A DNA stretch of 64,000 nt from Massilia sp. R2A-15 (GCF_030704305.1 NZ_CP131935.1:372001-436000); one strand, 5' to 3'. Counted from the stretch's first letter, positions 8,629 through 17,039 are shown. Notes: generated by a model not told the origin, from the letters alone. Numbers and translations are program-made.

Positions 8629-9513
8629 ATGGGGGCGCAGCTTGCCGCCACGGTGATGCTCAACCTGGCCGCGGCCATTGCGGTCGGGGCGACCTTACTG
8701 ACGCTGTTCTTCTCGCGAGATTCATCCGAGTGGTCGGCAATCAGATTGCCGACCACTCGCGCGATCGCGTTGGGCGCGACCATCGCCGCGCTGCTCGCCA
8801 GCGCGCTTTTGCTCTGGCTAGAGGCGGCGCTGATGGCCGAGACGTCGCTGGCCGAAGCCGGTGCGGCCGTCTATTCCATGCTGACGCAAACTCATTATGG
8901 ATTCGCCTGGAAGATCGGCGCCGTTGCGCTGACGGCGGCAGTGCTGGTGCTGGGGTCGGGTCCTGCGGACCTGACCCCGTTTTTCAGTCGCGGCGGTCTG
9001 CTTGCACTCGCGGTCTTCCTTTATTCACGCAGCATGGTCAGCCACGCGGCCGGCGACGGCGATATCAGCATCGCCATCGCGGTCGACTGGATTCACCTGA
9101 TGGCCATCAGCGCCTGGTCGGGCGAAGTGATTGTCGCCGGCCTGGCGACTTTGTCCAACTCCGGCTCCCACGACAAACAAAGCGTCGCAAGGCATGTGCA
9201 GGCCCTGTCGTCCTCGGCAACGGAGGCGCTTGCGGCTGTCGTCGCCACCGGCGCGTACAGCGCTTGGCACAACCTCGGGAGTGCGGCCAACGTGATGGGG
9301 AGTCCCTATGGCGTCACGCTGCTGGTCAAACTGTCGTGCGTGGTGGTCGCAGTGGGGCTGGGCGCCTTCAACCGCTTCTTCGTGATGCCTTCGGTGCTGG
9401 CCGGTGCGTCCGCGCGGCGCTTCGTGCTGGTGTTGCGGGTGGAAGGAGTGGTACTGATGGCAGTGCTCGTGCTTGCCGCCTTCCTCAGTTCGACGCCGCC
9501 ACCTCTTGCATAA
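8629..9513 (+). CDS. copD: CopD family copper transport membrane protein, with an in-frame repeat insertion
   Basis: A 294-residue inner-membrane protein with about eight hydrophobic segments; CopD proteins are thought to move copper from the periplasm inward with CopC. It starts at the ATG directly after the copC stop. Residues about 109-116 (GSGPADLT) are encoded by a complete copy of the 27-bp palindromic repeat at 8952-8978, placed in a loop between hydrophobic stretches (AAVLVLG and GGLLALAVFLYSR). The frame continues normally, so the gene looks functional. The histidines expected in CopD occur in MVSHAAGDGD and DWIHLMAISAWSG. Confidence 0.88.
   Translation: MGAQLAATVMLNLAAAIAVGATLLTLFFSRDSSEWSAIRLPTTRAIALGATIAALLASALLLWLEAALMAETSLAEAGAAVYSMLTQTHYGFAWKIGAVALTAAVLVLGSGPADLTPFFSRGGLLALAVFLYSRSMVSHAAGDGDISIAIAVDWIHLMAISAWSGEVIVAGLATLSNSGSHDKQSVARHVQALSSSATEALAAVVATGAYSAWHNLGSAANVMGSPYGVTLLVKLSCVVVAVGLGAFNRFFVMPSVLAGASARRFVLVLRVEGVVLMAVLVLAAFLSSTPPPLA
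8952..8978. repeat. 27-bp interspersed palindrome inside copD
   Basis: The left arm is GGGGTCGGGTCC and the right arm GGACCTGACCCC around TGC, with one mismatch between arms. The copy is wholly inside the copD reading frame and contributes nine codons without stop or frameshift. Other copies in the window lie between genes. Confidence 0.88.
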
Positions 9514-9528
9514 GGCAGTGTCAGCGTC

Positions 9529-9555
9529 GGGGTCAGGTCCGGCGGACCTGACCCC
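9529..9555. repeat. 27-bp interspersed palindrome, single symmetric copy
   Basis: Perfect 12-bp arms (GGGGTCAGGTCC and its complement) surround GGC. It lies between the convergent copD and the unknown membrane gene at 9567-10070, 15 bp after the copD stop. Confidence 0.9.
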
Positions 9556-9566
9556 ATTTTCAGCGG

Positions 9567-10070
9567 CTACTTGAGTTTCACGTCCTCGGCTTTCGCTTCC
9601 TCCATCGCTTCGGGTTCGAGCTCCTCGGCCGACCGGTTCAGGTGGATGAACAGCCCCCACGCGGCGAGCAGGATGCCCACGGCGACCAGGATGCTGGCCG
9701 CGTAGGGAAGGTGAGTCGGATTTTCGTGCAGCGCCTTGAACGTGGCGACCAGTCCTTCGACCGCCAGCGCCACGACCACGACCACAAAAAAGCGCGACAG
9801 GAAGCGCCGCACCCGGGTCGGCGCGCTGATGTTGGTGTCGCGGATAACCTCTTCCTCGACGATGGTCTCGGCGATCTGCAGCGCGACCACACCCGACGCC
9901 AGCAGCCCCATGGCCTCGATGATTGACAGTGCCGCGGCGCCGTCGAGGCCGCCCGCAAAGGCCGCCCATCCCATCCGGGCAGAGATCACGATGAGCATCA
10001 GCGCGGCGCCGGCAAACAGGAGCGCCATCAGCGCGTGCACGGAGCTGAACAGGGCAGTGAGTATTTTCAT
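9567..10070 (-). CDS. Uncharacterised inner-membrane protein
   Basis: I do not recognise the family. The 167-residue product has about four hydrophobic segments: near residues 5-30 (LFSSVHALMALLFAGAALML), 45-65 (AMGLLASGVVALQIAETI), 85-110 and 125-145. A short charged tail follows (EELEPEAMEEAKAEDVKLK). The ATG at 10070 is preferred over an upstream TTG at 10088 because GAGG precedes it, although only 2 bp away. It faces copD across a repeat. There is no sign that it belongs to the copper genes, since it is on the other strand. Confidence 0.75.
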   Translation of the reverse strand: MKILTALFSSVHALMALLFAGAALMLIVISARMGWAAFAGGLDGAAALSIIEAMGLLASGVVALQIAETIVEEEVIRDTNISAPTRVRRFLSRFFVVVVVALAVEGLVATFKALHENPTHLPYAASILVAVGILLAAWGLFIHLNRSAEELEPEAMEEAKAEDVKLK

Positions 10071-10146
10071 TCCCTCATGTTGCCACAACTGAGCAGTGGA
10101 TGAGGCGCGCCAGAGAGTCGTCGGTCGCCCAACAACATCGATGCGT

Positions 10147-10842
10147 CTAGGAGGATTTCGTCACGATTTCGACGCCGATCTGTTCGGCCAAGGCCAAAAC
10201 CGCGCGATAGGTAGGCAAGTCTTCGATGAGACTTCGCGATACGCCGGTTTGATTCAGGACGCCTTTCCCAAGGCGGTCGCCAAAAATAATCAAAGCTTGG
10301 GCGCTGTCATCCTGCCGCGAAGTCCAGCACATACCCTGCACATCGGGGTGCTGATTGTGAATAGCTTCAGCCCACTGTCGGGTGATGGGGTACTGATCGG
10401 CCTCGGTATCGATGATCCGGCTTCTCGGCACGCCGAGTTTGCGGAGCGCCCTGCCGCGGAAGTCAGCGAGCATGAGGCTCGCGCCAGGTGTTAGCTGAGA
10501 GTGTACTTGCCGGGCTAGCCTTGCTTTGTCGAACGTTTTCAAGCCAGACGCATACGGAACGTCGTAAAAAACGGTTTCCATCATCGCGCACTCGAAAGTC
10601 GATCCTCCGTAGAGCGTCGGGACTGGTGCCCCCAAAGCGTCTTTGATTGGACTAAACCGTGCGCTACCGCTAAGGCCCGGATTGAATTCATCACTGGCGT
10701 AGACGCTCAGATGTACCCGATGAATAATCGTTTCGACGGCCCATTCCATAGTGGAAACAGCAATCTTCGCGGGGGGAAGTACCGCGGCGCCGGCGCCAGC
10801 AGCGTCGCGGCCTGGTTGGCCTTTGGCCGGGCCCCTAACCAT
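10147..10842 (-). CDS. RES domain protein, probable toxin of a toxin-antitoxin pair
   Basis: The 231-residue protein has the RES fold signature: an Arg in IIHRVHLSVY near residue 42, FNPGLSGSARFSPI, then TLYGGSTFECAMMETVFYDV with the conserved Glu, and a later Ser in CWTSRQDDSAQ. RES toxins degrade NAD+ in known systems such as MbcT and Res. The first 30 residues are Gly/Ala/Pro-rich and may not be translated; the Met at about residue 32 (MEWAVETIIHRV) is an alternative start. The annotated start overlaps the end of the upstream gene by 8 bp. That upstream gene ends like an MbcA/ParS-type antitoxin. Base composition is visibly less GC-rich than in neighbours, suggesting transfer. Confidence 0.85.
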   Translation of the reverse strand: MVRGPAKGQPGRDAAGAGAAVLPPAKIAVSTMEWAVETIIHRVHLSVYASDEFNPGLSGSARFSPIKDALGAPVPTLYGGSTFECAMMETVFYDVPYASGLKTFDKARLARQVHSQLTPGASLMLADFRGRALRKLGVPRSRIIDTEADQYPITRQWAEAIHNQHPDVQGMCWTSRQDDSAQALIIFGDRLGKGVLNQTGVSRSLIEDLPTYRAVLALAEQIGVEIVTKSS

Positions 10843-11266
10843 GTGCTATTTCTTGGACCTCTTCGACAGCGGCTGCGAGTACCCGCTCTGGCGCCGTCGC
10901 CAGTAGATCCTGGGGACGCTTCCCGCCTAAATAGCTATTTACAGATTGAAACCAGTAGGCCATCCCCCACCCATCCTTGATCCGTCCCAGAACTTCCACT
11001 ACTGCGCTCAAGGACTTCAACGGGCGGTACCCATTGCTCGGGTCGAGACCAAACGAAGGGTAGTAATCGACACCGTTGTGGCGAATCGCAAAAATTGCGC
11101 CTGCACGTTTCCATTTGCCCGGTTGTATACTTGGATTGGTCGGGCTGAAGCCAGCCGCCTCTGAAATCTGCGGCGCCGACATCCAATCGCCCGAATTCAA
11201 CACCGCACTCCGCGCTCGGGCCAGCATCAGAGCTTCCTTCTCCGGGTGCTCGAAGGGTGAGTTCAT
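10835..11266 (-). CDS. Probable RES-toxin antitoxin, MbcA/ParS/Xre-like
   Basis: The 143-residue product ends with SYLGGKRPQDLLATAPERVL, the pattern (LGG-x-P-x-x-L) of the toxin-binding region in MbcA/ParS/Xre antitoxins. The N-terminal part contains WMSAPQISEAAGFSPTNPS, which looks like a winged or helix-turn-helix DNA-binding segment. It lies directly upstream of, and overlaps, the RES gene, the standard antitoxin-first order. An AT-rich region with an inverted repeat (11301-11319) precedes it and could be its own operator. The assignment rests on the C-terminal motif and position; the N-terminal half is not a standard Xre domain as far as I can see. Confidence 0.75.
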   Translation of the reverse strand: MNSPFEHPEKEALMLARARSAVLNSGDWMSAPQISEAAGFSPTNPSIQPGKWKRAGAIFAIRHNGVDYYPSFGLDPSNGYRPLKSLSAVVEVLGRIKDGWGMAYWFQSVNSYLGGKRPQDLLATAPERVLAAAVEEVQEIAHG

Positions 11267-11300
11267 AGCTACTTACCTTGGTAGGATGCCTGATTAGGTC

Positions 11301-11319
11301 ATATGATTTGATCTCATAT
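11301..11319. promoter_or_regulatory. Inverted repeat upstream of the RES/antitoxin pair, candidate operator
   Basis: ATATGA and TCATAT form a perfect inverted repeat separated by 7 bp, 35 bp upstream of the antitoxin start, in the most AT-rich part of the neighbourhood (11280-11340). Toxin-antitoxin operons are usually autoregulated at such sites, but binding is inferred only from position and symmetry. Confidence 0.45.
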
Positions 11320-11390
11320 TAACCCATATAACCTTACCTGCTACGCTACTTAGCAAGATGCGAAGATCGCTTGATCTTGAGCGCACGATG

Positions 11391-11412
11391 AAAAAAGCCG
11401 CCCGAAGGCGGC
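11391..11412 (-). terminator. Rho-independent terminator of pilB-pilC
   Basis: Read on the minus strand, GCCGCC, a TTCG loop and GGCGGC are followed by six T, 21 bp after the pilC stop. This is a textbook intrinsic terminator and shows that the pil transcript ends here rather than continuing towards pilD. Confidence 0.88.
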
Positions 11413-11432
11413 TCGGTTGCAGGCGGCAAGCC

Positions 11433-12662
11433 TTACACCACCGACCCCAGCTTGAAGATCGGCAGATACATCGCGATCACCAGGCCGCCGATCAGCACGC
11501 CGAGGATCACCATGATCATCGGCTCCATCAGCGCCGACAGCGCGGCGACGGCTTCATCGACTTCCTCTTCGAAGAAGTCGGCCACCTTGCCCAGCATCGA
11601 GTCGAGCGCGCCGGACTCTTCGCCGATCGCCACCATCTGGGTCACCAGGGGCGGGAACACGTTGGCGTTCTGCATCGCCATGGTCAGGCTGGTGCCGGTG
11701 CTCACTTCGCTCTGGATCTTGCGCGTCGCGTCGAGGTAGACCACGTTGCCGGCCGCGCCGCCGACCGAATCGAGCGCTTCGACCAGCGGCACGCCGGCCG
11801 CGAACATGGTCGCCAGCGTGCGCGTCCAGCGCGCGATCGCCGCCTTGCGGATCACGCCGCCGAACACCGGCGCCTTGAGCAGCGCCACGTCCATGAAACG
11901 CTGCACCTTGGGCGAGCGCTGCCAGGCCTGGAAGAAAAAGTAGATCGCCGCGCCAAGGCTGCCGAAGATCATCCACCACCACGCGACGAAGAATTCGGAA
12001 ATCGCCATCACCACCAGCGTCGGCGTCGGCAGGTCGGCGCCGAAGCTGGCAAACACCTGTTTGAACGCCGGTACCACCCAGATCATGATCACCGCGGTGA
12101 CGATGAAGGCGATCGCCAGGATCGAAATCGGGTAGGTCAGGGCGGACTTGATCTTGCCCTTGATGGCCAGCGTCTTTTCCTTGTACACCGCCAGGCGCGT
12201 CAGCAGGTCTTCCAGAATACCGGCCTGCTCGCCGGCGCCCACCAGGTTGCAGAACAGCGGGTCGAAATACAGCGGGTACTTGCGGAACGCGTTATTGAGG
12301 CTGGTGCCGGTTTCGATGTCGTTGCGCAGGTCCATGATCAGCTTGGCCATCGACGGGTTCGCGTGGCCCTTGCCGACGATGTCGAACGACTGCAGCAGCG
12401 GCACGCCGGCCTTCATCATGGTCGCCAGCTGGCGCGTGAACAGGGCAATGTCCTTGCCGGTGATTTTCTTGCCGCTGCGATAGACCTTTTTCTTGATCTT
12501 GGTGACCATCACGCCCTGGCGGCGCAAGGTGACGTTGACGATGGCTTCGCCCCCCGCGCGCAGCTCGCCGCGCACGGTCTTGCCGGCCTTGTCCTTGCCT
12601 TCCCAGGCATAGACATTTTCCTTGACCTGGGCCAGGCCGGCTTTCGATGATGAACTTGCCAT
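11433..12662 (-). CDS. pilC: Type IV pilus inner-membrane platform protein PilC
   Basis: This 409-residue GspF/PilC family protein sits in the inner membrane and couples the pilus motor ATPase to fibre assembly. Two repeated GspF domains are seen: the first contains FTRQLATMMKAGVPLLQSFD and the second WTRTLATMFAAGVPLVEALD. Three hydrophobic segments and the C-terminal MYLPIFKLGSVV are typical. It follows pilB by 8 bp. It is followed by a strong terminator instead of pilD, which is displaced to 5838-6701. Confidence 0.96.
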   Translation of the reverse strand: MASSSSKAGLAQVKENVYAWEGKDKAGKTVRGELRAGGEAIVNVTLRRQGVMVTKIKKKVYRSGKKITGKDIALFTRQLATMMKAGVPLLQSFDIVGKGHANPSMAKLIMDLRNDIETGTSLNNAFRKYPLYFDPLFCNLVGAGEQAGILEDLLTRLAVYKEKTLAIKGKIKSALTYPISILAIAFIVTAVIMIWVVPAFKQVFASFGADLPTPTLVVMAISEFFVAWWWMIFGSLGAAIYFFFQAWQRSPKVQRFMDVALLKAPVFGGVIRKAAIARWTRTLATMFAAGVPLVEALDSVGGAAGNVVYLDATRKIQSEVSTGTSLTMAMQNANVFPPLVTQMVAIGEESGALDSMLGKVADFFEEEVDEAVAALSALMEPMIMVILGVLIGGLVIAMYLPIFKLGSVV

Positions 12663-12670
12663 TCGGTTTC

Positions 12671-14395
12671 CTATTCGTTAGTGCAGCCAAGCACTTCTTC
12701 GAGGCTGGTGAGGCCCTGCTTGACCTTCATCAGGCCGGACCGGCGCAGCGACTTGACGCCCTCCGCCTCCGACTGCGCGGCAATTTCCATCGAGTTGCCG
12801 TGGGCTAGGATGATTTTTTCGATGGCCGGCGTGATCGGCATGATCTGGTAGATGCCGACCCGTCCCTTGTAGCCGCCGCCCAGGCAGCGGTCGCAGCCGA
12901 CCGGGCCGTACGGCTTCCAGTCGCCTTCCAGTTCTTCCGGGCGGAAGCCGGCGCCGAGCAAGATCTCGCGCGGCGTGTCGATCGGCTTTTTGCAGGTGCA
13001 CAGGCGGCGCGCCAGGCGCTGCGCGGTGATCATGATGACCGACGAGGCGATGTTAAACGGCGCCACGCCCATGTTCATCAGGCGCGTCAATGTCGATGGC
13101 GCGTCGTTGGTGTGCAGCGTCGAAAACACCATGTGGCCGGTCTGCGCGGCCTTGATCGCGATGTCGGCCGTCTCCAGGTCGCGGATCTCGCCGACCATGA
13201 TGATGTCCGGATCCTGGCGCAGGAACGATTTGAGCGCGACCGGGAAGGTCAGGCCGGCGCGGTCGTTGACGTTGACCTGGTTCACGCCGGGCAGGTTGAT
13301 CTCGGCCGGGTCTTCCGCGGTCGAGATATTGATGCCCGGCTTGTTGATCACGTTCAGGCAGGTGTACAGCGACACCGTCTTGCCCGAGCCGGTGGGGCCC
13401 GTCACCAGTACCATGCCGTACGGACGCTGGATGGCTTCGAGCAGCAGTTCCTTCTGGTCCGGGTCGTAGCCGAGCGCGTCGATGCCCATCTGGGCCTGGG
13501 TCGCGTCGAGAATACGCATCACGGTCTTCTCGCCGAACAGCGTCGGCAGGGTCGAGACGCGGAAGTCGATGGTTTTGACCGGCGACAGCACCAGGCGCAT
13601 GCGGCCGTCCTGCGGCACGCGCTTTTCGGAAATGTCGAGCTTGGCCAGCACTTTGATGCGCGAGACCAGCTTGTCGCGGATTGTGATCGGCGGCTGGGCG
13701 TGCTCGCGCAGCACGCCGTCCACGCGCAGGCGGATGCGGTAGAACTTTTCGAACGGCTCGAAGTGGATGTCCGACGCGCCCAGGTTGATCGCGTCCATCA
13801 GGATCTTGTTGAGGAACTTGACGATCGGCGCGTCTTCGATCTCGTTGGCGGCGTCCGGCGCTACCGTCGTCGGCGCGTCCTCGGCAAATTCGATATCCTG
13901 CTCGTCGCCGGCCAGTTCCTGCAGGCTCTGCTCGGCGCTCTTGCCCAGCGCCGCCAGCAAGGTCAACAGGGCGTCGTGCGGCACGATCACCGGCTCGACC
14001 GACGCTTCGCTCTGGAACTTGATCTGGTCCAGCGCCTGGTTGTTGGTCGGGTCCGAAATCGCCACCGACATCTTGTTGCCGCGCTTGGCCAGCGCGATCA
14101 CCCGCTGCGCCTGCATCAGCTTGTCGTCGATGGCCTTCGGCGGCAGCAGCGCCACATTGAAGGCCTGCAAGTCCATCATCGGATAACCGAAGGTCTCGGC
14201 GCAGAACACCGCCAGCGAACGCGCGTCGATCAGGCCGCTCGTGACCAGGCTGTCGATGAACTGGACTTTATCCGTGGCCGCCTTCTTTTGCAGCGTGTCG
14301 GCCTGCGCCGCGGTCAGGCGCCCCGCCTGGGTCAGCGCGCGCGCCAATCCCGACATCGGAGTGCCTGAAGCGGGGTTCGAAATCACAGCTGCCAT
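12671..14395 (-). CDS. pilB: Type IV pilus assembly ATPase PilB
   Basis: The 574-residue cytoplasmic ATPase powers pilus extension. An N-terminal GspE/MshEN domain (about residues 1-150) precedes the ATPase core. Walker A is GPTGSGKTVSLYTC (about residue 328), the Asp and His boxes follow, and Walker B is DIIMVGEIRD. Four cysteines of the zinc-binding insert are present as CTCKKP and CDRCLGG. Length matches PilB. It is co-directional with pilC downstream. Its promoter probably lies in the 167-bp gap at 14396-14562. Confidence 0.96.
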   Translation of the reverse strand: MAAVISNPASGTPMSGLARALTQAGRLTAAQADTLQKKAATDKVQFIDSLVTSGLIDARSLAVFCAETFGYPMMDLQAFNVALLPPKAIDDKLMQAQRVIALAKRGNKMSVAISDPTNNQALDQIKFQSEASVEPVIVPHDALLTLLAALGKSAEQSLQELAGDEQDIEFAEDAPTTVAPDAANEIEDAPIVKFLNKILMDAINLGASDIHFEPFEKFYRIRLRVDGVLREHAQPPITIRDKLVSRIKVLAKLDISEKRVPQDGRMRLVLSPVKTIDFRVSTLPTLFGEKTVMRILDATQAQMGIDALGYDPDQKELLLEAIQRPYGMVLVTGPTGSGKTVSLYTCLNVINKPGINISTAEDPAEINLPGVNQVNVNDRAGLTFPVALKSFLRQDPDIIMVGEIRDLETADIAIKAAQTGHMVFSTLHTNDAPSTLTRLMNMGVAPFNIASSVIMITAQRLARRLCTCKKPIDTPREILLGAGFRPEELEGDWKPYGPVGCDRCLGGGYKGRVGIYQIMPITPAIEKIILAHGNSMEIAAQSEAEGVKSLRRSGLMKVKQGLTSLEEVLGCTNE

Positions 14396-14562
14396 ATGCG
14401 CGCGGGGTGAGGGGAGGACGTTGAAAATTCGCCATCACCAGAGGGAAATGGGGCGAAACTGCATTGGATGATGCCTCCGGGCACTACTTTTGTAAAGCGT
14501 TTGTCGCAGCGAAGCGGCATGCATACCACGTAGACAAAATGGCATGCGTCATCATGGTGCGC

Positions 14563-15855
14563 TCAATGATGGCGTTTATGCCCGGCCGGCCGTTTCAGTT
14601 TGACCACTTTGATCGCCTGGTTCTGCACCTGCACCACCTCGATCACGCAGTTCGCCGTCTTCAGGCTGATCGCCGCCTCGGGGATTTCCTGCAGCAGTTC
14701 GAGCATCAGGCCATTGAGCGTCTTCGGGCCATCCAGCGGGAAATTTAGCCCAAGTTGCTTATTGATGTCGCGCAGCGGTGTCGACCCTTCCAGCAGGCAT
14801 TCGCCATGCGCGTCCCAGCCGAAGGTCTCGCTGCGCGAGGCGCCCGGCACCGAGGTGGTGAATTCGCCGATCATTTCCTCGATGATGTCGTCGAGCGTGA
14901 CCAGGCCTTGCACCTCGCCGTACTCGTCGACGATGATCCCCAGGCGTTCCTTGTTTTCCTGAAAATATTGCAGCTGCGTGAACACCCCGGTGTCCTGCGG
15001 AATGAAATAGGGCTCGACGAGCAGTTCGCGGAAATGCTCAATGGTCAGTTCCTCGGCCTGGTTCAGCAGCGCCACCGCCTTGCGCACATGCAAAATGCCG
15101 ACGATCTGGTTGATCTCGCCTTCGTACACCGGCAGCTTGTTGTGATAGCAGGTCGTCAGCTGGTGCTTGATCTCTTCCACCGGCACCGCCAGGTTCAGCG
15201 CCTCGACCTGCGCGCGCGGGGTCATGATGTCCTCGACCGAGATGGTTTCCAGGTCGAACAGGTTGAGCAGGATGCTCTTGTGCTTTTGCGGAATGAAATT
15301 GCCGCCTTCGAGCACGATCGAGCGCAGTTCTTCGGGCGAGAGTCGGTGCTGATGGATATCGTGGCCGGACTTGATGCGCAGCAACTTGAGCACCACCTTG
15401 ACGAACAGGTTGACGAACCAGATCACGGGCTTGGCCGCGGCCATCAGCGGTTTCAGGAACAGGCTGGTCGCCAGCGAGATTTTTTCCGGATAGGTCGCGC
15501 CGATCACTTTCGGCGAAATTTCGGCGAACACGATCAGGAGAAAAGCCACGACGGCGGTGGCGATCGTCAGCACGCTCTCGTCATGGCCGAAGAACAGGAT
15601 CGCGATGGTCGTCACCAGCGCGGTGGCCATCGCATTGATCAGGGTGTTGGCGATGAGGACCAGCGACAGCAGCTTGTCGGTGCGCTCCAGCAGCCACAAA
15701 GTGGTGATGGCGCCCTTGTTGCCGCGTTTGGCCAGGTGGCGCAGGCGATATTTGTTGGCCGCCATCAGCGCCGTTTCCGCCATGGCGAAAAAGGCCGAGC
15801 ACAGTATCAGGACGGCGAGGGCAAGCACCAGTGCCCAGAGCGGCACGGTATTCAA
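14563..15855 (-). CDS. HlyC/CorC family membrane protein with DUF21, CBS and transporter-associated domains
   Basis: The 430-residue protein has an N-terminal DUF21/CNNM membrane domain with about four hydrophobic segments and the motif SAFFAMAETALMAANKYRLR. Two CBS domains follow (about 200-325, with VEDIMTPRAQVEAL and LGIIVDEYGEVQGLVTLDDI). The C-terminal CorC_HlyC domain covers about 345-425. Such proteins are implicated in magnesium or cobalt efflux; the ion specificity here is unknown. It ends 167 bp before the pilB start on the same strand and is not obviously co-transcribed with it. Confidence 0.9.
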   Translation of the reverse strand: MNTVPLWALVLALAVLILCSAFFAMAETALMAANKYRLRHLAKRGNKGAITTLWLLERTDKLLSLVLIANTLINAMATALVTTIAILFFGHDESVLTIATAVVAFLLIVFAEISPKVIGATYPEKISLATSLFLKPLMAAAKPVIWFVNLFVKVVLKLLRIKSGHDIHQHRLSPEELRSIVLEGGNFIPQKHKSILLNLFDLETISVEDIMTPRAQVEALNLAVPVEEIKHQLTTCYHNKLPVYEGEINQIVGILHVRKAVALLNQAEELTIEHFRELLVEPYFIPQDTGVFTQLQYFQENKERLGIIVDEYGEVQGLVTLDDIIEEMIGEFTTSVPGASRSETFGWDAHGECLLEGSTPLRDINKQLGLNFPLDGPKTLNGLMLELLQEIPEAAISLKTANCVIEVVQVQNQAIKVVKLKRPAGHKRHH

Positions 15856-15997
15856 GGCTTACCGCCAGGAGAAAGACTAAATAATGCTGGGTGCATCGAC
15901 AGCGGGCCGGGCCCAGATGGCGCGGCGTAGTGCTGCCGCAGAGCTTCGAATTCTACGGCCCCCGCGCTTTCCTTGCAAGTTTGTCCAGTGTGGGGCT

Positions 15998-16558
15998 TTA
16001 CCCATTCCACCAGTGCGAGGTCTCGCCGTGCGCCGGCAACCTGGCCTGCGTCACGCTGTCGATCAGGCCGGCGGCCAGGGCCTGCTCGGCGGTGAACAGG
16101 CGCGCGTTGCCGAACAGGTGGGTGCGGATGTCGTCCGGCCCGGCGCCGCCGCGCGTGGCTTCTTCATAGATGTTGGCGTAGCGTTCGGCGTCGAAGTCCA
16201 GGCATTCGCGCCATTCCGACACGCGCGAATGGTCGGCCGCCACCAGGTTGCCGAAGCCCCAGTTGAGCGGATGCACGAGGAAACGCGAGCCGGGGCAGGC
16301 GCGCCGCTTCGTGCCGGCCAGGAAGATCACGACCGCGATCGACTCGATATTGCCCATGTTGTGGGTGGTCAGCGGAACCGGCAGCGACTTGAGGAAGTAA
16401 TACAGCGCGAATCCGGCCGTCATGTTGCCGCCCTCGGAAGACAGGTGCAGCTCGATCTCGCTGGCGCCCGCCTGCAGCGCCTGCAGGCACAGGTTGCGCA
16501 CGGTGCAGGCCGACGAATGGTTGATGGGGCCGATGAAGTGAACGATATGTAACGCCAT
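15998..16558 (-). CDS. ClpP-like serine protease family protein (S14-like), catalytic Asp apparently replaced
   Basis: The 186-residue protein has the ClpP/crotonase fold. NMTAGFALYYFLKSLPVPLT corresponds to the ClpP handle region. MGNIESIAVVIFLAGTKRRA carries the expected nucleophile Ser73, and SRFLVHPL carries His96. Aligned to E. coli ClpP at the C-terminal pattern (RLFTAEQALAAGLIDSV against RFLSAPEAVEYGLVDSI), the catalytic Asp position is Ala153. So it may be an altered or inactive protease, or use another acid. No signal peptide is seen. It follows uraH on the same strand by 67 bp. It is not the housekeeping ClpP, which is longer and normally next to clpX. Confidence 0.72.
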   Translation of the reverse strand: MALHIVHFIGPINHSSACTVRNLCLQALQAGASEIELHLSSEGGNMTAGFALYYFLKSLPVPLTTHNMGNIESIAVVIFLAGTKRRACPGSRFLVHPLNWGFGNLVAADHSRVSEWRECLDFDAERYANIYEEATRGGAGPDDIRTHLFGNARLFTAEQALAAGLIDSVTQARLPAHGETSHWWNG

Positions 16559-16625
16559 GGAAACTCCCGGATTGCAATCATTCCCACAATAGCAAATAGC
16601 GGCCCGATCCGGCGTCTTGCTGACC

Positions 16626-16979
16626 CTAGCTGCCTCGATAGGTGGAGTAGGACCACGGCGTCACCACCAGCGGCACGTGGTAGTTCTGGTCGGCGTGGGC
16701 GATGCCGAAGGCGATCGTCACCTGGTCCACGAAACGCGGCTCGGGCAGCGCCACGCCCTGGGCGGCGAAATAGTCGCCGGCCGCGAACACCAGCTCGTAC
16801 TTGCCGGCCGCCATCGCGTCGCCTTCGAGCAGCGGCGTGCTGCAGCGTCCGTCGGCATTGGTGGTGTCGGCCTTGACCAGCGCGCGCGCGCCGCCGTCGA
16901 GCCGGTACAGTTCGACGCGCACGCCCGCGCCCGGCTTGCCCTGCGTGGTGTCGAGCACGTGGGTGCTGAGTTTGCCCAT
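16626..16979 (-). CDS. uraH: 5-Hydroxyisourate hydrolase (transthyretin-like)
   Basis: The 117-residue protein begins KLSTHVLDTTQGKPGAGVRV and ends YSTYRGS. Both are signatures of HIU hydrolase; the terminal YRGS tetrapeptide contributes to the active site. It opens 5-hydroxyisourate, the product of urate oxidation, to OHCU. It is divergent from puuE with a 60-bp gap, which places it in the purine degradation cluster. No uricase or OHCU decarboxylase gene is in the window. Confidence 0.95.
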   Translation of the reverse strand: MGKLSTHVLDTTQGKPGAGVRVELYRLDGGARALVKADTTNADGRCSTPLLEGDAMAAGKYELVFAAGDYFAAQGVALPEPRFVDQVTIAFGIAHADQNYHVPLVVTPWSYSTYRGS

Positions 16980-17039
16980 GGTTTTTTCCTATATGTCGTG
17001 TATCGCCGCGATCATATACCAAGGTATTGCGAACATTAT
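16980..17039. promoter_or_regulatory. Divergent uraH / puuE promoter region
   Basis: Only 60 bp separate the two opposed starts, so both promoters must overlap here or lie within the genes. The tract is AT-rich and contains ATATG and CATAT as an inverted repeat around a GC-rich centre. I could not assign convincing -35 and -10 boxes or a regulator. Confidence 0.35.
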
